In this document: positions 39,138 through 49,360 of the stretch, piece by piece
How positions within the stretch are numbered: the first letter of the stretch is position 1
How the letters are laid out: every line of letters begins with the position of its first letter
Origin: an uncultured Sphingorhabdus sp.
GTDB taxonomy: Bacteria; Pseudomonadota; Alphaproteobacteria; Sphingomonadales; Sphingomonadaceae
DNA: 64,000 nt
Assembly (NCBI GenBank): GCA_947492905.1
Contig: CANLOL010000001.1
Location: forward strand, 2,024,578 to 2,088,577
Direction: 5' to 3'
Program-made: the position numbers and the translations under genes
The notes under the pieces: generated by a model
Seen by the model: the letters and a program-made list of their open reading frames with translations, nothing else
What the model was told of the DNA's origin: nothing
Database searches by the model: none

Positions 39138-41140
39138 TCAGCAGCCTCCAATATTTCTTCGCCATGAATAAGTTCGGCCGAACAGCGGTTCATAGTCTCG
39201 CTGGCGCGCGTCACTGCATTGGTAAGATAGAAATCCTTAATAGGATAGGCAATTTTGCCTTTGGCAGCTGTATCTAATTTGGGCACTTCCCAACCATAAT
39301 CTGCTACTCCTTCAACGCCGAGAGCAGGAAGCTCTGCAACCATAGCTGCGCGGCAAGCGGCAAAATCATCAAAGGGTAATTTATGCCCCAAGACATCGGA
39401 TAATGCCCGCAATATAGACCAATCTTCGCGCGCATCACCAGGGGCATAAACGGCTTTATTGCTGCGTTGTACACGCCCTTCTAAGTTGACATAGGTGCCA
39501 TTTTTTTCCGTATAAGCCGCCGCAGGTAGAATGATATCGGCGGCATGCGCGCCCTTATCACCATGATGGCCAATATAGACTTTTAAGCTATCGCCAAATT
39601 GCGTAAAATCAGCCTCATCCGCGCCCAAGAAAAAAGCGAGTTTCGGTTTGGCTTTGATAATATCTTTAACGCCGCCTTTTTGCGCATAACCCAGCATAAG
39701 GCCGCCCATGCGGCTCGCCGCCATATGCAGCACATTAAAGCCATTCCAATCATCACGAACCAATTTATATTTTTTCACAAGCGCCAAAGCATCGCCATGC
39801 GCGCCTTTAACGCCCAAAGCACCACCGCCCATAATAAGCATAGGTTTTTGAGCATTTTTAAGCGCATCAGCAGCAGCTTTTGGAAGCTTTGCAATCAATC
39901 CTGCATCATTGCCCAGCCATTCAGCGCGATAGGTCAAATCCACCTCTTCACCAATGGCAAAGACTTTCGCACCATTTTTAATCGCTTTACGGATACGCGT
40001 ATTAACCAGCGGCGCTTCCCAACGAACATTGGTTCCGATCAGCAAGATTACATCGGCTTCTTCGGTACGCGCTATGCCCGTGTTATAATTAACCGCAGAT
40101 AGCGATGATGTATCATAATCAAGGCCCGTTTGGCGGCCCTCTAGCATATTGCTGCCCATTGATGCGAGCAATGCTTTCGCCGCATATAGTGTCTCACAAT
40201 CCACCATATCGCCCGCAATCGCAGCAACGCTATCACCAGCATCCACTGCTTTAATCGCTGTAAAAGCTTCGCTCCAGCTAGCCTCAGCCAATTTTCCATC
40301 TTTACGGATATAGACTTTATCAAGACGGCGCTTCATCAAACCATCAACGGCATGACGGGTTTTATCCGAAATCCATTCTTCGTTCACATCGTCATTGATG
40401 CGCGGTAGAATGCGCAATACTTCGCGGCCACGTGCATCGAAACGCACATTGCTGCCAACAGCATCCATTACATCAATACCGAGCGTATTTTTCAGCTCCC
40501 ACGGACGTGCTTCAAAAGCATAAGGTTTAGATGTGAGCGCCCCAACAGGACATAAATCAACAACATTGCCCGATAATTCGCTGTTCACGGCTTCTTCGAG
40601 ATAGGATGTGATTTGCATATTCTCGCCGCGCCCAACCGCGCCAATGGTTTCTACGCCAGCGACTTCTTCGGAAAAACGAACACAGCGCGTACAGTGAATA
40701 CAGCGAGTCATGACAGTTTTAACAATCGGCCCCATATATTTTTCGGTTACCGCGCGCTTATTCTCTTCATAGCGCGATCCGCCCTTGCCATAGGCCATGG
40801 CTTGGTCTTGCAAATCGCACTCACCGCCCTGATCGCAAATCGGGCAATCGAGCGGGTGATTAATGAGCAAAAATTCCATCACACCTTCGCGGGCTTTTTT
40901 GACCATCGCGCTATCGGTGCGAATTTCTTGGCCTTCCATAGCGGGAAGCGCACAGCTTGCTTGCGGTTTGGGCGGGCCAGGTTTCACCTCAACCAAACAC
41001 ATGCGGCAATTGCCCGCAATGCTGAGGCGTTCATGATAACAAAAGCGCGGAATTTCTCTACCCGCGAGTTCCGCTGCTTGCAGCACAGTTGCGCCTTGGG
41101 GAACTTCTAGCTCTATTCCATCTACGGTTAATTTAGGCAT
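39134..41140 (-). CDS. nuoG: NADH-quinone oxidoreductase subunit G
   Basis: Largest peripheral-arm subunit. The 668 residues have an N-terminal ferredoxin-like 2Fe-2S domain (CYHERLSIAGNCRMCLVEV), the His/Cys 4Fe-4S site HPLDCPICDQGGECDLQD, a second 4Fe-4S site CIHCTRCVRF...CPVGAL and a degenerate molybdopterin-oxidoreductase domain. Length fits the alphaproteobacterial type. A 255-bp gap upstream holds two palindromic repeats. Confidence 0.97.
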   Translation of the reverse strand: MPKLTVDGIELEVPQGATVLQAAELAGREIPRFCYHERLSIAGNCRMCLVEVKPGPPKPQASCALPAMEGQEIRTDSAMVKKAREGVMEFLLINHPLDCPICDQGGECDLQDQAMAYGKGGSRYEENKRAVTEKYMGPIVKTVMTRCIHCTRCVRFSEEVAGVETIGAVGRGENMQITSYLEEAVNSELSGNVVDLCPVGALTSKPYAFEARPWELKNTLGIDVMDAVGSNVRFDARGREVLRILPRINDDVNEEWISDKTRHAVDGLMKRRLDKVYIRKDGKLAEASWSEAFTAIKAVDAGDSVAAIAGDMVDCETLYAAKALLASMGSNMLEGRQTGLDYDTSSLSAVNYNTGIARTEEADVILLIGTNVRWEAPLVNTRIRKAIKNGAKVFAIGEEVDLTYRAEWLGNDAGLIAKLPKAAADALKNAQKPMLIMGGGALGVKGAHGDALALVKKYKLVRDDWNGFNVLHMAASRMGGLMLGYAQKGGVKDIIKAKPKLAFFLGADEADFTQFGDSLKVYIGHHGDKGAHAADIILPAAAYTEKNGTYVNLEGRVQRSNKAVYAPGDAREDWSILRALSDVLGHKLPFDDFAACRAAMVAELPALGVEGVADYGWEVPKLDTAAKGKIAYPIKDFYLTNAVTRASETMNRCSAELIHGEEILEAAE

Positions 41141-41165
41141 TATTCTGAAGCCTCCACAAAAAACT

Positions 41166-41236
41166 CGTCATGCTGAACTTGTTTCAGCATAATGGAGTTC
41201 GCGCACATGGTATCCTGAAATAAATTCAGGATGACG
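41166..41236. repeat. Palindromic repeat, family B, copy 1
   Basis: Arms of about 25 bp: CGTCATGCTGAACTTGTTTC at the left and the complement-like ATTCAGGATGACG at the right, with a 20-bp spacer. The RNA of either strand would fold into a long hairpin. Copy 2 is at 42959. The sequence type (GTCATGCTGAACTTGTTTCAG) is, from memory, a widely dispersed repeat in sphingomonad genomes. Confidence 0.75.
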
Positions 41237-41304
41237 GCATTAAATGGATTCATGATAACACTATTATGAGACAGAAAAATGTTCATCGCTCAAATTCCCC
41301 CACG

Positions 41305-41378
41305 CCGTTCGTGCTGAGTTTATCGAAGTATGAACGGCTTTGAGCAATATTGTCCTTCGACAGGCTCAGGACGAACGG
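41305..41378. repeat. Palindromic repeat, family A, copy 1
   Basis: Left arm CCGTTCGTGCTGAGTTTATC, right arm CTTCGACAGGCTCAGGACGA plus ACGG, near-perfect inverted arms of about 24 bp around a spacer with GAACGGCTTTGAGCAATATTG. Copy 2 is at 43935. This GTCCTTCGACAGGCTCAGGAC type is, from memory, a common dispersed repeat in proteobacteria, sphingomonads included. Sits in the nuoF-nuoG gap beside family B. Confidence 0.78.
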
Positions 41379-41395
41379 ATGTTTAAATATAGTCA

Positions 41396-41608
41396 TTAAT
41401 CACCTCCTCCAGCATCACCAGAATAATCGTCATTCGAGCCGGCCATATGGATACCTCCAGCACCAGAGCCAAGAGCGCGCTTTGTATCACGCTTCCAATT
41501 ATTGTGCGGGCCTGGTTGAATAGGTTTTTTAGTAAAAACAAATACTTTTAATAAAACCAACACTATAAATAAGGCTGAAACAGCTAGAAAAATTTGTTCA
41601 CCACTCAT
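41396..41608 (-). CDS. Small single-helix membrane protein between nuoF and nuoG
   Basis: 70 residues, one helix at about 5-25 ([20 protein letters not shown]) and a hydrophilic, Gly/Asp-rich tail ending DAGGGD. Its ATG overlaps the nuoF stop (4-base overlap), so it is co-translated. No family known to me. Possibly an accessory complex I factor; this rests on position alone. Confidence 0.72.
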   Translation of the reverse strand: MSGEQIFLAVSALFIVLVLLKVFVFTKKPIQPGPHNNWKRDTKRALGSGAGGIHMAGSNDDYSGDAGGGD

Positions 41609-42939
41609 TCCGCGGCCTCCATAGTTTCTGGCAAGCTATCCGAACCTTTGCGCTCATTTATACGGCGCTCCATCTCTGGACGGAAATGGCGGATAAGTCC
41701 TTGTATTGGCCAAGCAGCAGCATCACCAAGCGCGCAAATTGTATGGCCTTCGACCTGCTTTGTGACCTCATATAAAGTGTCAATATCTTCAATCTCAGCA
41801 TTGCCATCGCGCATTTTTTCCATAACGCGCCACATCCAACCCGTGCCTTCGCGGCATGGCGTACATTGACCGCAGCTTTCATGCTTATAGAAATAGCTAA
41901 GACGGCTAATAGCGCGGACAATATCGGTGCTTTTATCCATGACAATGACCGCCGCCGTGCCAAGACCGCTGCCCAAGTCACGCAGACCATCAAAATCCAT
42001 AGGCGCGTCCATAATCTGCGCTGCGGGAACCAAGGGAACGGATGAACCACCGGGGATTACCGCAAGCAGATTATCCCAACCACCCGTAACGCCGCCGCAA
42101 TGTTTTTCGATCATATCTTTGAACGGAATGCTCATCGCTTCTTCGACAACGCATGGCTTTTCAACATGACCAGAAATTTGGAACAATTTCGTACCATGAT
42201 TATTCTCACGGCCAAATGATTTGAACCAGCTAGCACCGCGGCGTAAAATCGTCGGCACAACGGCAATGCTCTCCACATTATTCACCGTTGTTGGGCAACC
42301 ATATAGCCCTGCTCCAGCGGGAAACGGAGGTTTCAAACGCGGCTGACCTTTTTTGCCTTCAAGGCTCTCAATCATCGCGGTTTCTTCGCCGCAGATATAG
42401 GCTCCTGCTCCGCGATGGACAAATACATCAAAATCATAGCCCGATTTGGCAGCATTTTTGCCCAGCAACCCAGCATCATAAGCCTCTGCAACAGCTGCTT
42501 CCATAACGCGTGCTTCTTGGATATATTCACCGCGAATATAGATATAAGCCGCACGGGCCCGCATCGCAAAACCAGCGATTAATGCGCCTTCGATTAATTT
42601 ATGCGGATCATGACGTAAAATTTCACGATCTTTACAGCTACCAGGCTCTGACTCATCGGCATTAATTACCAAAAAGCTAGGACGCGGATTGCCATTTTTA
42701 TCTTTTGGCGCTTCTTTTGGCATAAACGACCATTTAAGACCCGTTGGGAAACCAGCTCCGCCGCGCCCGCGCAAACCCGAAGCCTTCATCTCTTCGATAA
42801 TCGCTTCATTGCCGCGCTTAATAATATCTTTGGTTTTATCCCAATCACCGCGTTTTTGCGCTGCTTTCAGGCCCGCGTCTTGAAACCCATAAACATTGGT
42901 AAAGATGCGGTCTTTATCTTGGAGAAAATCAAAACTCAT
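41605..42939 (-). CDS. nuoF: NADH-quinone oxidoreductase subunit F
   Basis: NADH- and FMN-binding subunit. The 444 residues show the NAD/FMN region [16 protein letters not shown], the FMN-contacting [20 protein letters not shown] and the N3 cluster motif [12 protein letters not shown] with the fourth Cys in [13 protein letters not shown]. 107 bp separate it from the small gene downstream of nuoE; that gap holds a family B repeat. Confidence 0.98.
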   Translation of the reverse strand: MSFDFLQDKDRIFTNVYGFQDAGLKAAQKRGDWDKTKDIIKRGNEAIIEEMKASGLRGRGGAGFPTGLKWSFMPKEAPKDKNGNPRPSFLVINADESEPGSCKDREILRHDPHKLIEGALIAGFAMRARAAYIYIRGEYIQEARVMEAAVAEAYDAGLLGKNAAKSGYDFDVFVHRGAGAYICGEETAMIESLEGKKGQPRLKPPFPAGAGLYGCPTTVNNVESIAVVPTILRRGASWFKSFGRENNHGTKLFQISGHVEKPCVVEEAMSIPFKDMIEKHCGGVTGGWDNLLAVIPGGSSVPLVPAAQIMDAPMDFDGLRDLGSGLGTAAVIVMDKSTDIVRAISRLSYFYKHESCGQCTPCREGTGWMWRVMEKMRDGNAEIEDIDTLYEVTKQVEGHTICALGDAAAWPIQGLIRHFRPEMERRINERKGSDSLPETMEAAE

Positions 42940-42958
42940 GCTTGCAACTCCGCATTAT

Positions 42959-43022
42959 CGTCATGCTGAACTTGGTTCAGTATAGCCATCGCACAATACA
43001 CTGAAACAAGTTCAGGGTGACG
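42959..43022. repeat. Palindromic repeat, family B, copy 2
   Basis: CGTCATGCTGAACTTGGTTC at the left and ACTGAAACAAGTTCAGGGTG plus ACG at the right, with a shorter spacer than copy 1 (41166). Located between the small membrane gene after nuoE and nuoF. Confidence 0.75.
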
Positions 43023-43045
43023 AAAGTATAAGGAAATTTCAAAAC

Positions 43046-43252
43046 TCATTTGCCATCACCTTCTGTTTCACGGCCCTTGGCTTTCGAAGCCTTGGCAATA
43101 AAAACAATGCCTAGGATGAACAAAACCAACAATCCATTATTGCCAGAAATCATCCCCAATGTTCCCGCGATAAAAAACGCAATGCCCGCTAACATCATAT
43201 TGCTGGGCAATTTATCGGAAATATTTTCGGAAAGCTCTTTAACTTCGCGCAT
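43046..43252 (-). CDS. Small two-helix membrane protein between nuoE and nuoF
   Basis: 68 residues (MREVKELSENISDKLP...), two closely spaced helices at about 19-35 and 40-53, and a basic/acidic tail. The ATG at 43252 shares bases with the nuoE stop (TAATG) and has GGAAGG about 7 bases upstream. The in-frame ATG at 43258 lies right against that Shine-Dalgarno and is less likely. No family recognised. Confidence 0.7.
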   Translation of the reverse strand: MREVKELSENISDKLPSNMMLAGIAFFIAGTLGMISGNNGLLVLFILGIVFIAKASKAKGRETEGDGK

Positions 43253-43920
43253 TACCATTCCTTCCGATAGTCATGATTTTTTTCAACCATCGCAGCTAGA
43301 CTGGTAACGCCGCCCTCGGGTTCGGACGTATGACGCCCATTTATCTGCGTACCAGTTTTCGGTTTTTTATCAGCAGCCAAAGCATCCAGCACAGCGGTTG
43401 TTTTATCATAGTCCAGATCTTCATAATTATCATCATTGATCTGCACCATAGGCGCTGTTGCGCAATTGCCCATACATTCCACTTCGGTAAGCGTGAACAG
43501 GCCATCGGGGGTAGTTTTACCCTTGACCATACCCTTATTTTTACAAGCCGCCATCACATCATCGCTGCCGCGCAGCATACATGGCGTCGTGCCGCATACT
43601 TGGACGTGATATTTACCAACAGGTGCCAGATTATACATAGTATAAAAAGTTGCCACTTCATAAGCGCGCATATAAGGAATATCAAGCTGTGCTGCGACAT
43701 ATTCAATCACAGGAACGGGCAGCCATCCTTGGGTTTTTGTATCTTTGCCAACTTGGCGTTGGGCCAAATCAAGCAATGCCATAACAGCAGATTTTTGACG
43801 GCCAGCAGGATATTTCGCAATCTCGCGATTGGCGGCTTTTTGCGTCGCAGGAGTGAATTTGAAATCGCCCCATTTGGCGCGAACTTCTGCTTCATCAGGT
43901 ATGTTTTGAGTATCAGCCAT
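43252..43920 (-). CDS. nuoE: NADH-quinone oxidoreductase subunit E
   Basis: Thioredoxin-fold 2Fe-2S subunit (cluster N1a) of the NADH module. The 222 residues contain QVCGTTPCMLRGSDDV and EVECMGNCATAPMVQIND, the four cluster cysteines. Preceded by a 138-bp gap containing a family A repeat, then nuoD. Confidence 0.97.
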   Translation of the reverse strand: MADTQNIPDEAEVRAKWGDFKFTPATQKAANREIAKYPAGRQKSAVMALLDLAQRQVGKDTKTQGWLPVPVIEYVAAQLDIPYMRAYEVATFYTMYNLAPVGKYHVQVCGTTPCMLRGSDDVMAACKNKGMVKGKTTPDGLFTLTEVECMGNCATAPMVQINDDNYEDLDYDKTTAVLDALAADKKPKTGTQINGRHTSEPEGGVTSLAAMVEKNHDYRKEW

Positions 43921-43934
43921 TATTAGCCCCTATG

Positions 43935-44007
43935 CCGTTCGTGTTGAGCTTGTCGAAATATGAACGAGCAGGAACAATATTGTCCTTCGACAGGCTCAGG
44001 ACGAACG
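43935..44007. repeat. Palindromic repeat, family A, copy 2
   Basis: CCGTTCGTGTTGAGCTTGTC at the left, CCTTCGACAGGCTCAGGACG plus AACG at the right, and the same middle motif AACAATATTG as copy 1 (41305). Located between nuoD and nuoE. Confidence 0.78.
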
Positions 44008-44058
44008 TATGATTGAAAATACCCATCATAATTGCTTCATCTGTTATATTTGCTGCAA

Positions 44059-45285
44059 TCACCGGTCACACTCCCCGAACACAATGTCCATCGCGCCCAA
44101 AATGGCGGTGGCATCAGAGAGCATATGCCCACGGCTCATGAAATCCATCGCTTGCAAATGCGAAAATGCAGTTGGACGGATTTTACAGCGATACGGCTTA
44201 TTGCTGCCATCGCTCACCAGATACACACCAAATTCCCCTTTAGGGCTTTCGGTTGCTACATAAACTTCACCCGCAGGAACGCGAAAGCCCTCGGTATAAA
44301 GCTTAAAGTGGTGAATGAGCGACTCCATCGAGCTTTTCATTTCAGCCCGTTTGGGCGGAACAATCTTGCGATCATCGCTCGCAATAGGCCCTTCGGGAAT
44401 ATCGCGGATACATTGCTGGATGATTTTTGCGCTTTGATAGACTTCTTCGACACGGACCATGAAACGATCATAACAATCGCCTTTTGTGCCTACCGGAATT
44501 TCAAAATCCATATCAGCATAAACATCATAAGGCTGTGATTTGCGAATATCCCACGCTATACCAGCAGCACGGATCATCGGGCCGCTAAAGCCCCATGCAA
44601 TCGCATCTTCTTTGCTCACCGTCGCGATATCAACATTACGTTGTTTAAAAATACGGTTATCAATGACCAAGCTCATCGCATCGCCAAATAATTTGGGAAG
44701 CCGCGTTTCGCACCATTCGCTAATGTCTGTTAGCAATTTTAATGGCACGTCTTGGTGGACACCACCGGGGCGATAATAGGCGCTGTGCATGCGCGCACCC
44801 GATGCACGCTCAAAGAAATTCAAACAATCTTCGCGCAATTCAAATACCCAAAGATTGGGCGACATTGCGCCAACATCCATGACATGCGCGCCAATATTGA
44901 GCATGTGATTACAAATGCGGGTAAGTTCTGCAAACATGACGCGCAAATATTGCGCACGTTTTGGCACATCTAAATCCAGTAATTTCTCAATCGCTAGCAC
45001 ATAGCTATGCTCCATACCCAAAGGCGAGCAATAATCGAGACGATCAAAATAAGGCAAAGCTTGCAGATAAGTTTTATATTCAATCAGTTTTTCAGTACCG
45101 CGATGCAGCAATCCAACATGCGGATCAATACGCTCTACAATCTCGCCGTCTAATTCCATCACCATACGCAAAACGCCGTGCGCTGCGGGATGCTGCGGGC
45201 CGAAATTCAGCGTATAATTTTGAATTTCAATATCGCCGACAGTTTCCTCGCTCTTGGAAGTTATCATTTCAGGAAGCTCGTTCAT
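44059..45285 (-). CDS. nuoD: NADH-quinone oxidoreductase subunit D
   Basis: 49-kDa quinone-site subunit, related to the large subunit of NiFe hydrogenases. The 408 residues include [19 protein letters not shown] (with the HxxxH quinone-site histidine), [27 protein letters not shown] and the end [13 protein letters not shown] overlap with the nuoC stop. Confidence 0.98.
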   Translation of the reverse strand: MNELPEMITSKSEETVGDIEIQNYTLNFGPQHPAAHGVLRMVMELDGEIVERIDPHVGLLHRGTEKLIEYKTYLQALPYFDRLDYCSPLGMEHSYVLAIEKLLDLDVPKRAQYLRVMFAELTRICNHMLNIGAHVMDVGAMSPNLWVFELREDCLNFFERASGARMHSAYYRPGGVHQDVPLKLLTDISEWCETRLPKLFGDAMSLVIDNRIFKQRNVDIATVSKEDAIAWGFSGPMIRAAGIAWDIRKSQPYDVYADMDFEIPVGTKGDCYDRFMVRVEEVYQSAKIIQQCIRDIPEGPIASDDRKIVPPKRAEMKSSMESLIHHFKLYTEGFRVPAGEVYVATESPKGEFGVYLVSDGSNKPYRCKIRPTAFSHLQAMDFMSRGHMLSDATAILGAMDIVFGECDR

Positions 45286-46067
45286 TTCTTAGCTCCTTTT
45301 TTGGCAGATGTTTTTTTAGCAACTTTTTTAACAGGCTTTTTGGCTGCCTTATCGCTTTTCTTTGCCGCTGCTTTATTGGCTGCTTTGCCAGCACCGGTCT
45401 TGCTTGGTTTATCCGTAGTTTTGGGCGTAGATGGCTTTGCTTTTTCGCCAGCTTTTTCGTCAGCCTTTTCATCGCCGGGAAGAATATAATCCGCCCCCTC
45501 CCAAGGTGACATAAAGTCGAAACTGCGAAAATCTTGCGCAAGCTTCACAGGCTCATAGACAACCCGCTTTGCTTCTTCGCTGTAGCGCATTTCGACATAA
45601 CCCGTCAGCGGGAAGTCTTTGCGGAACGGATGCCCTTTGAAACCATAATCGGTTAAAATGCGGCGTAAATCGGGGTGACCATCGAATAAGACACCATAGA
45701 GATCAAAAACTTCACGCTCTAACCAATCAGCAACCGGCCAAACACCCGTAACCGTAGGTACAGGTGTATCTTCATCGGTAGAGATTTTCACTCTTATGCG
45801 ATGGTTTTTGGTCAAGCTCAGCAAATGATAGACAATCTCAAAACGCAATGCGCGCTCAGGATAATCAACCCCAGCAATTTCAACAAGCTGCTGATATTCC
45901 TGCTCATCGCGTAGCAATGTCATAACATCAACGATAGAATCTGGCTTAACGGTCAATGATATTTCATCATTGGCGAAAGCAGCATCCAAGCAATTTTTGC
46001 CCAATGCCTTTTTCAGCGCACTCATCGCGCCTTTAGGGTTATCAATTTGCGGTGCATTATGCCCCAT
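45282..46067 (-). CDS. nuoC: NADH-quinone oxidoreductase subunit C with a Lys/Ala-rich tail
   Basis: 30-kDa subunit of the Q-module. Residues 1-197 are the family domain, ending with [27 protein letters not shown] sequence (here [16 protein letters not shown]) and [18 protein letters not shown]. Residues 201-261 form a disordered tail rich in Lys, Ala, Pro and Thr, with histone H1-like repeats ([17 protein letters not shown]). Such tails occur in other sphingomonad proteins from memory, but its role is unknown. Not fused to NuoD, unlike E. coli. Confidence 0.96.
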   Translation of the reverse strand: MGHNAPQIDNPKGAMSALKKALGKNCLDAAFANDEISLTVKPDSIVDVMTLLRDEQEYQQLVEIAGVDYPERALRFEIVYHLLSLTKNHRIRVKISTDEDTPVPTVTGVWPVADWLEREVFDLYGVLFDGHPDLRRILTDYGFKGHPFRKDFPLTGYVEMRYSEEAKRVVYEPVKLAQDFRSFDFMSPWEGADYILPGDEKADEKAGEKAKPSTPKTTDKPSKTGAGKAANKAAAKKSDKAAKKPVKKVAKKTSAKKGAKK

Positions 46068-46076
46068 GATTGCTCC

Positions 46077-46640
46077 TTAACGCTCTATTGTGCCGATACG
46101 GCGGATTTTACGCTGCAACTGCATCACACCATATAACAAGGCTTCTGCCGTGGGCGGACAGCCCGGCACATAAATATCAACAGGAACGATACGATCACAT
46201 CCGCGAACAACGCTATAACTATAATGATAATAGCCGCCGCCATTAGCACAGCTGCCCATTGAAATAACATATTTTGGTTCTGACATTTGATCGTAAACGC
46301 GGCGCAAAGCAGGCGCCATTTTGTTGCACAATGTTCCCGCCACGATCATCACATCGCTTTGACGCGGTGATGCGCGCGGAACAACACCAAAACGCTCCAT
46401 ATCATAGCGCGGCATATTAACGTGGATCATCTCCACCGCGCAGCACGCCAATCCAAAGGTCATCCACCATAGAGAACCTGTACGCGCCCATTGAAATAAA
46501 TCTTCGGTTGAAGTGACCAAAAAGCCTTTGTCATTCACCTCTGTCGAGAGATCATTAAAGAAATTTTGTTCAGGCGGTGTATCGCCAGATACCAATAATG
46601 CTTCGGGTGTTTTTGGCAGATTGGATGTATCTACTCCCAT
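46077..46640 (-). CDS. nuoB: NADH-quinone oxidoreductase subunit B
   Basis: Holds cluster N2, the last electron carrier before quinone. The 187 residues contain the tandem Cys in [29 protein letters not shown] and [14 protein letters not shown]. The ATG at 46640 (MGVDTSNLP) was chosen because GGGAG lies about 7 bases upstream. An ATG at 46661 has no Shine-Dalgarno and would lengthen the overlap with nuoA to 31 bases. Confidence 0.97.
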   Translation of the reverse strand: MGVDTSNLPKTPEALLVSGDTPPEQNFFNDLSTEVNDKGFLVTSTEDLFQWARTGSLWWMTFGLACCAVEMIHVNMPRYDMERFGVVPRASPRQSDVMIVAGTLCNKMAPALRRVYDQMSEPKYVISMGSCANGGGYYHYSYSVVRGCDRIVPVDIYVPGCPPTAEALLYGVMQLQRKIRRIGTIER

Positions 46641-47005
46641 TCTAACGCTCCCACTTTCCATGCATAAATATAACCAACGACCAATTCGAATAAGAATAAT
46701 ATCATCGTTCCCCAGCCTACCCAGCCTGTATAATCAAGGCTAACCGCCCATGGGAATAAAAAGGCGACTTCCAAATCAAAGATGATAAACAAAATCGCAA
46801 TCAAATAGAAACGCACATCAAATTGAGACCGCGAATCTTCGAAAGCGGGAAAGCCGCACTCATATTCCGTTAACTTGCTTTCGGTTGGATTATCCGCTCC
46901 GGTAAGCTTTGCAACGCCCATAGGCAGGAATACAAATGCTGATGATAATATTACAGCTATTACCAAGAAGAGCAAAATGGGCAGATATTGAGATAGATCA
47001 GTCAA
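46631..47005 (-). CDS. nuoA: NADH-quinone oxidoreductase subunit A
   Basis: Three-helix membrane subunit at the arm junction. The 124 residues contain [44 protein letters not shown], the ND3 signature with the conserved loop Cys. First gene of the operon; the 162 bp upstream must hold the promoter, but no convincing -35/-10 pair was picked out. Overlaps nuoB by 10 bases. Confidence 0.97.
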   Translation of the reverse strand: MTDLSQYLPILLFLVIAVILSSAFVFLPMGVAKLTGADNPTESKLTEYECGFPAFEDSRSQFDVRFYLIAILFIIFDLEVAFLFPWAVSLDYTGWVGWGTMILFLFELVVGYIYAWKVGALEWE

Positions 47006-47167
47006 TGGACAGACTCATTTTATAGCTAAAGTTAGCGCGCTTTTAGGCGCAAGATTGCAACCCTGCAAGGGCTGGAATGCGGTTTTTTATGGAAAAAACG
47101 GGAAAGTTAAGAATTTTGACGAAAATATCAGTAAATTCTATGATTTCCGCGCCTTATTGAGCCATTC

Positions 47168-47992
47168 TTATTGAGAACGCAACGCATTAACGAGCATTTT
47201 ATGCAAGCGGCTATGCAGCATGTCGGTTGATGCCAATAATTGATCATCACAAATGACGGGGCTGCGTCCCTTAAAATCGGTCACAAAACCACCTGCTTCG
47301 CGCACGATTAAACAACCCGCAGCGGTATCCCAAGGTTGCAATCCTGCTTCCCAAAACCCGTCATAACGTCCTGCTGCTATCCATGCTAAATCTAGTGATG
47401 CTGCGCCAAAGCGTCTGATGCCAGCGACTTTAGGACCAAATTCGTCAAATATTTTATTCCACTCTTCGAAATCACCATGCCCCTTATAGGGTGTGCCAGT
47501 GGCCAAAAGAGCTTCATTCAAATTTTTGCGGCCAGACACACGAAGGCGGCGTTCGCCTAGCCAAGCTCCGCGCGATTTTTCAGCCCAAAAACTCTCATCG
47601 GTTAACGGTTGATAGACCATAGCAGCGATGACATCGCCCCAACCTTTGCCATCTAATCGGCGTTCTTGCACAGCGATTGAAATGGCAAAATGCGGAATAC
47701 CATGCAGAAAATTGCTCGTGCCATCGAGCGGATCAATAATCCATCTTGGACTATCTTCATCACCCAAAATTTCGCCGCCTTCTTCCATGAGAAAGCTCCA
47801 ATCAGGGCGCGCATGCAATAATTCATCATAGATTGTGCGCTCGGCTTTTTGATCGGCCTTTGATACAAAATCCGCGGGCCCTTTTTTGGACACTTGCAGA
47901 TGCTCAACCTCGCTAAAATCACGGCGCAGCCTAATACCCGCTTTACGAGCGGCGCGTTCCATAACCGAGATTAATCCAGTTTTTGCAGGCAT
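47168..47992 (-). CDS. suhB: Inositol monophosphatase family protein
   Basis: Mg-dependent phosphatase of the FIG superfamily, acting on inositol-1-phosphate or similar sugar phosphates. The 274 residues contain the metal-site motifs MEEGGE, WIIDPLDGTSNF (motif A) and WDTAAGCLIVREAGG (motif B). Length and order are normal. SuhB proteins may also take part in rRNA antitermination, but nothing here tells whether this one does. Lies 63 bp after efp on the same strand. Confidence 0.92.
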   Translation of the reverse strand: MPAKTGLISVMERAARKAGIRLRRDFSEVEHLQVSKKGPADFVSKADQKAERTIYDELLHARPDWSFLMEEGGEILGDEDSPRWIIDPLDGTSNFLHGIPHFAISIAVQERRLDGKGWGDVIAAMVYQPLTDESFWAEKSRGAWLGERRLRVSGRKNLNEALLATGTPYKGHGDFEEWNKIFDEFGPKVAGIRRFGAASLDLAWIAAGRYDGFWEAGLQPWDTAAGCLIVREAGGFVTDFKGRSPVICDDQLLASTDMLHSRLHKMLVNALRSQ

Positions 47993-48055
47993 TTCATTCT
48001 CCGCCGATAAGGCTATATATTGGCAATCGGCCTAAGCCCATACCAATTAAAATAT

Positions 48056-48619
48056 TCAATCCGCTTTACGCACATATTCGCGCGCATAAACATCAACAAC
48101 TATGCGCGTACCAGCAGCAATGAATGGCGGCACCATGACGCGTACCCCATTATCGAGCACAGCAGGCTTATAGCTAGATGATGCTGTTTGTCCTTTTACA
48201 ACGCCATCGGCCTCTACTATTTCAGCTTCGATTTGATCCGGTAGTTGAACAGAAATGGGTTTTTCATCATAAAGTTCTAATGTCACGTCCATGCCATCGG
48301 TTAGAAATGCGACTTCTTCCCCTAGCATGCCCGCAGCAAGATTAATTTGCTCATAATTTTCTTTATCCATGAAAACGAGCAGCTCATCATCTTGGTATAA
48401 ATATTGAAATTCTTTTGTATCAAGTCGTACTTTTTCGACTGTATCGGCGCTGCGGAAACGCACATTGGTTTTGCGGCCATCCACTAAGTTTTTCATTTCA
48501 ACTTGCATATAAGCACCGCCTTTACCGGGCTGTGTATGTTGAATTTTAGCAACTTTCCATAGGCCTTTTTCATATTCCAATATATTGCCTGGACGAATAT
48601 CTACACCGCTGATTTTCAT
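48056..48619 (-). CDS. efp: Elongation factor P
   Basis: Rescues ribosomes stalled at polyproline stretches. The 187 residues form the three-domain EF-P. The modification-loop lysine is in QPGKGGAYM, so the Lys-type (EpmA-modified) form is possible; no epm gene is in the window. The conserved C-terminal domain is at about 130-185 ([19 protein letters not shown]). Between thiE and suhB. Confidence 0.97.
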   Translation of the reverse strand: MKISGVDIRPGNILEYEKGLWKVAKIQHTQPGKGGAYMQVEMKNLVDGRKTNVRFRSADTVEKVRLDTKEFQYLYQDDELLVFMDKENYEQINLAAGMLGEEVAFLTDGMDVTLELYDEKPISVQLPDQIEAEIVEADGVVKGQTASSSYKPAVLDNGVRVMVPPFIAAGTRIVVDVYAREYVRKAD

Positions 48620-48712
48620 AATATTGCTCGCTATAATTTTAGGATAAAGAAGATAAGATTCTTAACCGATGATGCGCCATGTAACGCTTAGCCCTCCATG
48701 AAGCAAGGCTAT

Positions 48713-49342
48713 CTATTGCGCAAATAATTTTGCAAAGCGCTTTACAGCATTATCGGGCCCTTTGGGATCATTCCAAACCGCACCGCTAACCGCAATAAAA
48801 TCAGCACCAGCATCAACCAAGGGTCCCGCATTATCAGGATTAATACCGCCAATAGCAACACATGGAACTTCCATTATTAGCGACCATTTTTTTAAAACCT
48901 CTATATCTGCAACATGCGATACATTTTTGGTTTGCGTTGGATAGAAAGCCCCAAAAGCCACATAATCCGCGCCAGCCTCTCCCGCTTCCATCGCCAAATG
49001 TCGGCTATCATGACAAGTCACACCGATTTGAATATCATTGCCCAATATAGCGCGCGCTTCGGTTATGGGCATATCGCCCTGCCCCAGATGCACACCATCC
49101 GCTTTGAGACGCTTAGCAAGAGCAACATCATCATTAACGATAAAGGCTGTTTCAAATTCAGCGCAAATTTCTTGTAATGGAGCCGCTAGGTCAGCGGCCT
49201 GATGCTGATCCAAGCCTTTTACGCGAAATTGAAATGCAGCTACGGGCGCTACTGATAGGGCTGCGCGTAGTTGATTGGGAAAATCTCCGCCAGTTTCTAG
49301 CGGAGATATAAGATATAATTGGCAGGGTAATTCTTCACTCAT
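48713..49342 (-). CDS. thiE: Thiamine phosphate synthase
   Basis: Joins the pyrimidine and thiazole halves of thiamine. The 209-residue TIM barrel shows FIVNDDVALAKRLKADGVHLGQGDMP, IGVTCHD, ADYVAFGAFYPTQTK and VAIGGINPDN. No TPP riboswitch was seen upstream, where only 18 bp separate it from the aldolase gene. Its place next to the aldolase and efp is common in this group of bacteria, from memory. Confidence 0.95.
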   Translation of the reverse strand: MSEELPCQLYLISPLETGGDFPNQLRAALSVAPVAAFQFRVKGLDQHQAADLAAPLQEICAEFETAFIVNDDVALAKRLKADGVHLGQGDMPITEARAILGNDIQIGVTCHDSRHLAMEAGEAGADYVAFGAFYPTQTKNVSHVADIEVLKKWSLIMEVPCVAIGGINPDNAGPLVDAGADFIAVSGAVWNDPKGPDNAVKRFAKLFAQ

Positions 49343-49360
49343 TCCTGCTCAATAGAATAT

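Noticed and set aside
49343-49360. TPP riboswitch before thiE
   Set aside because: Only 18 bp lie between the aldolase stop and thiE, and no THI-box sequence is seen.
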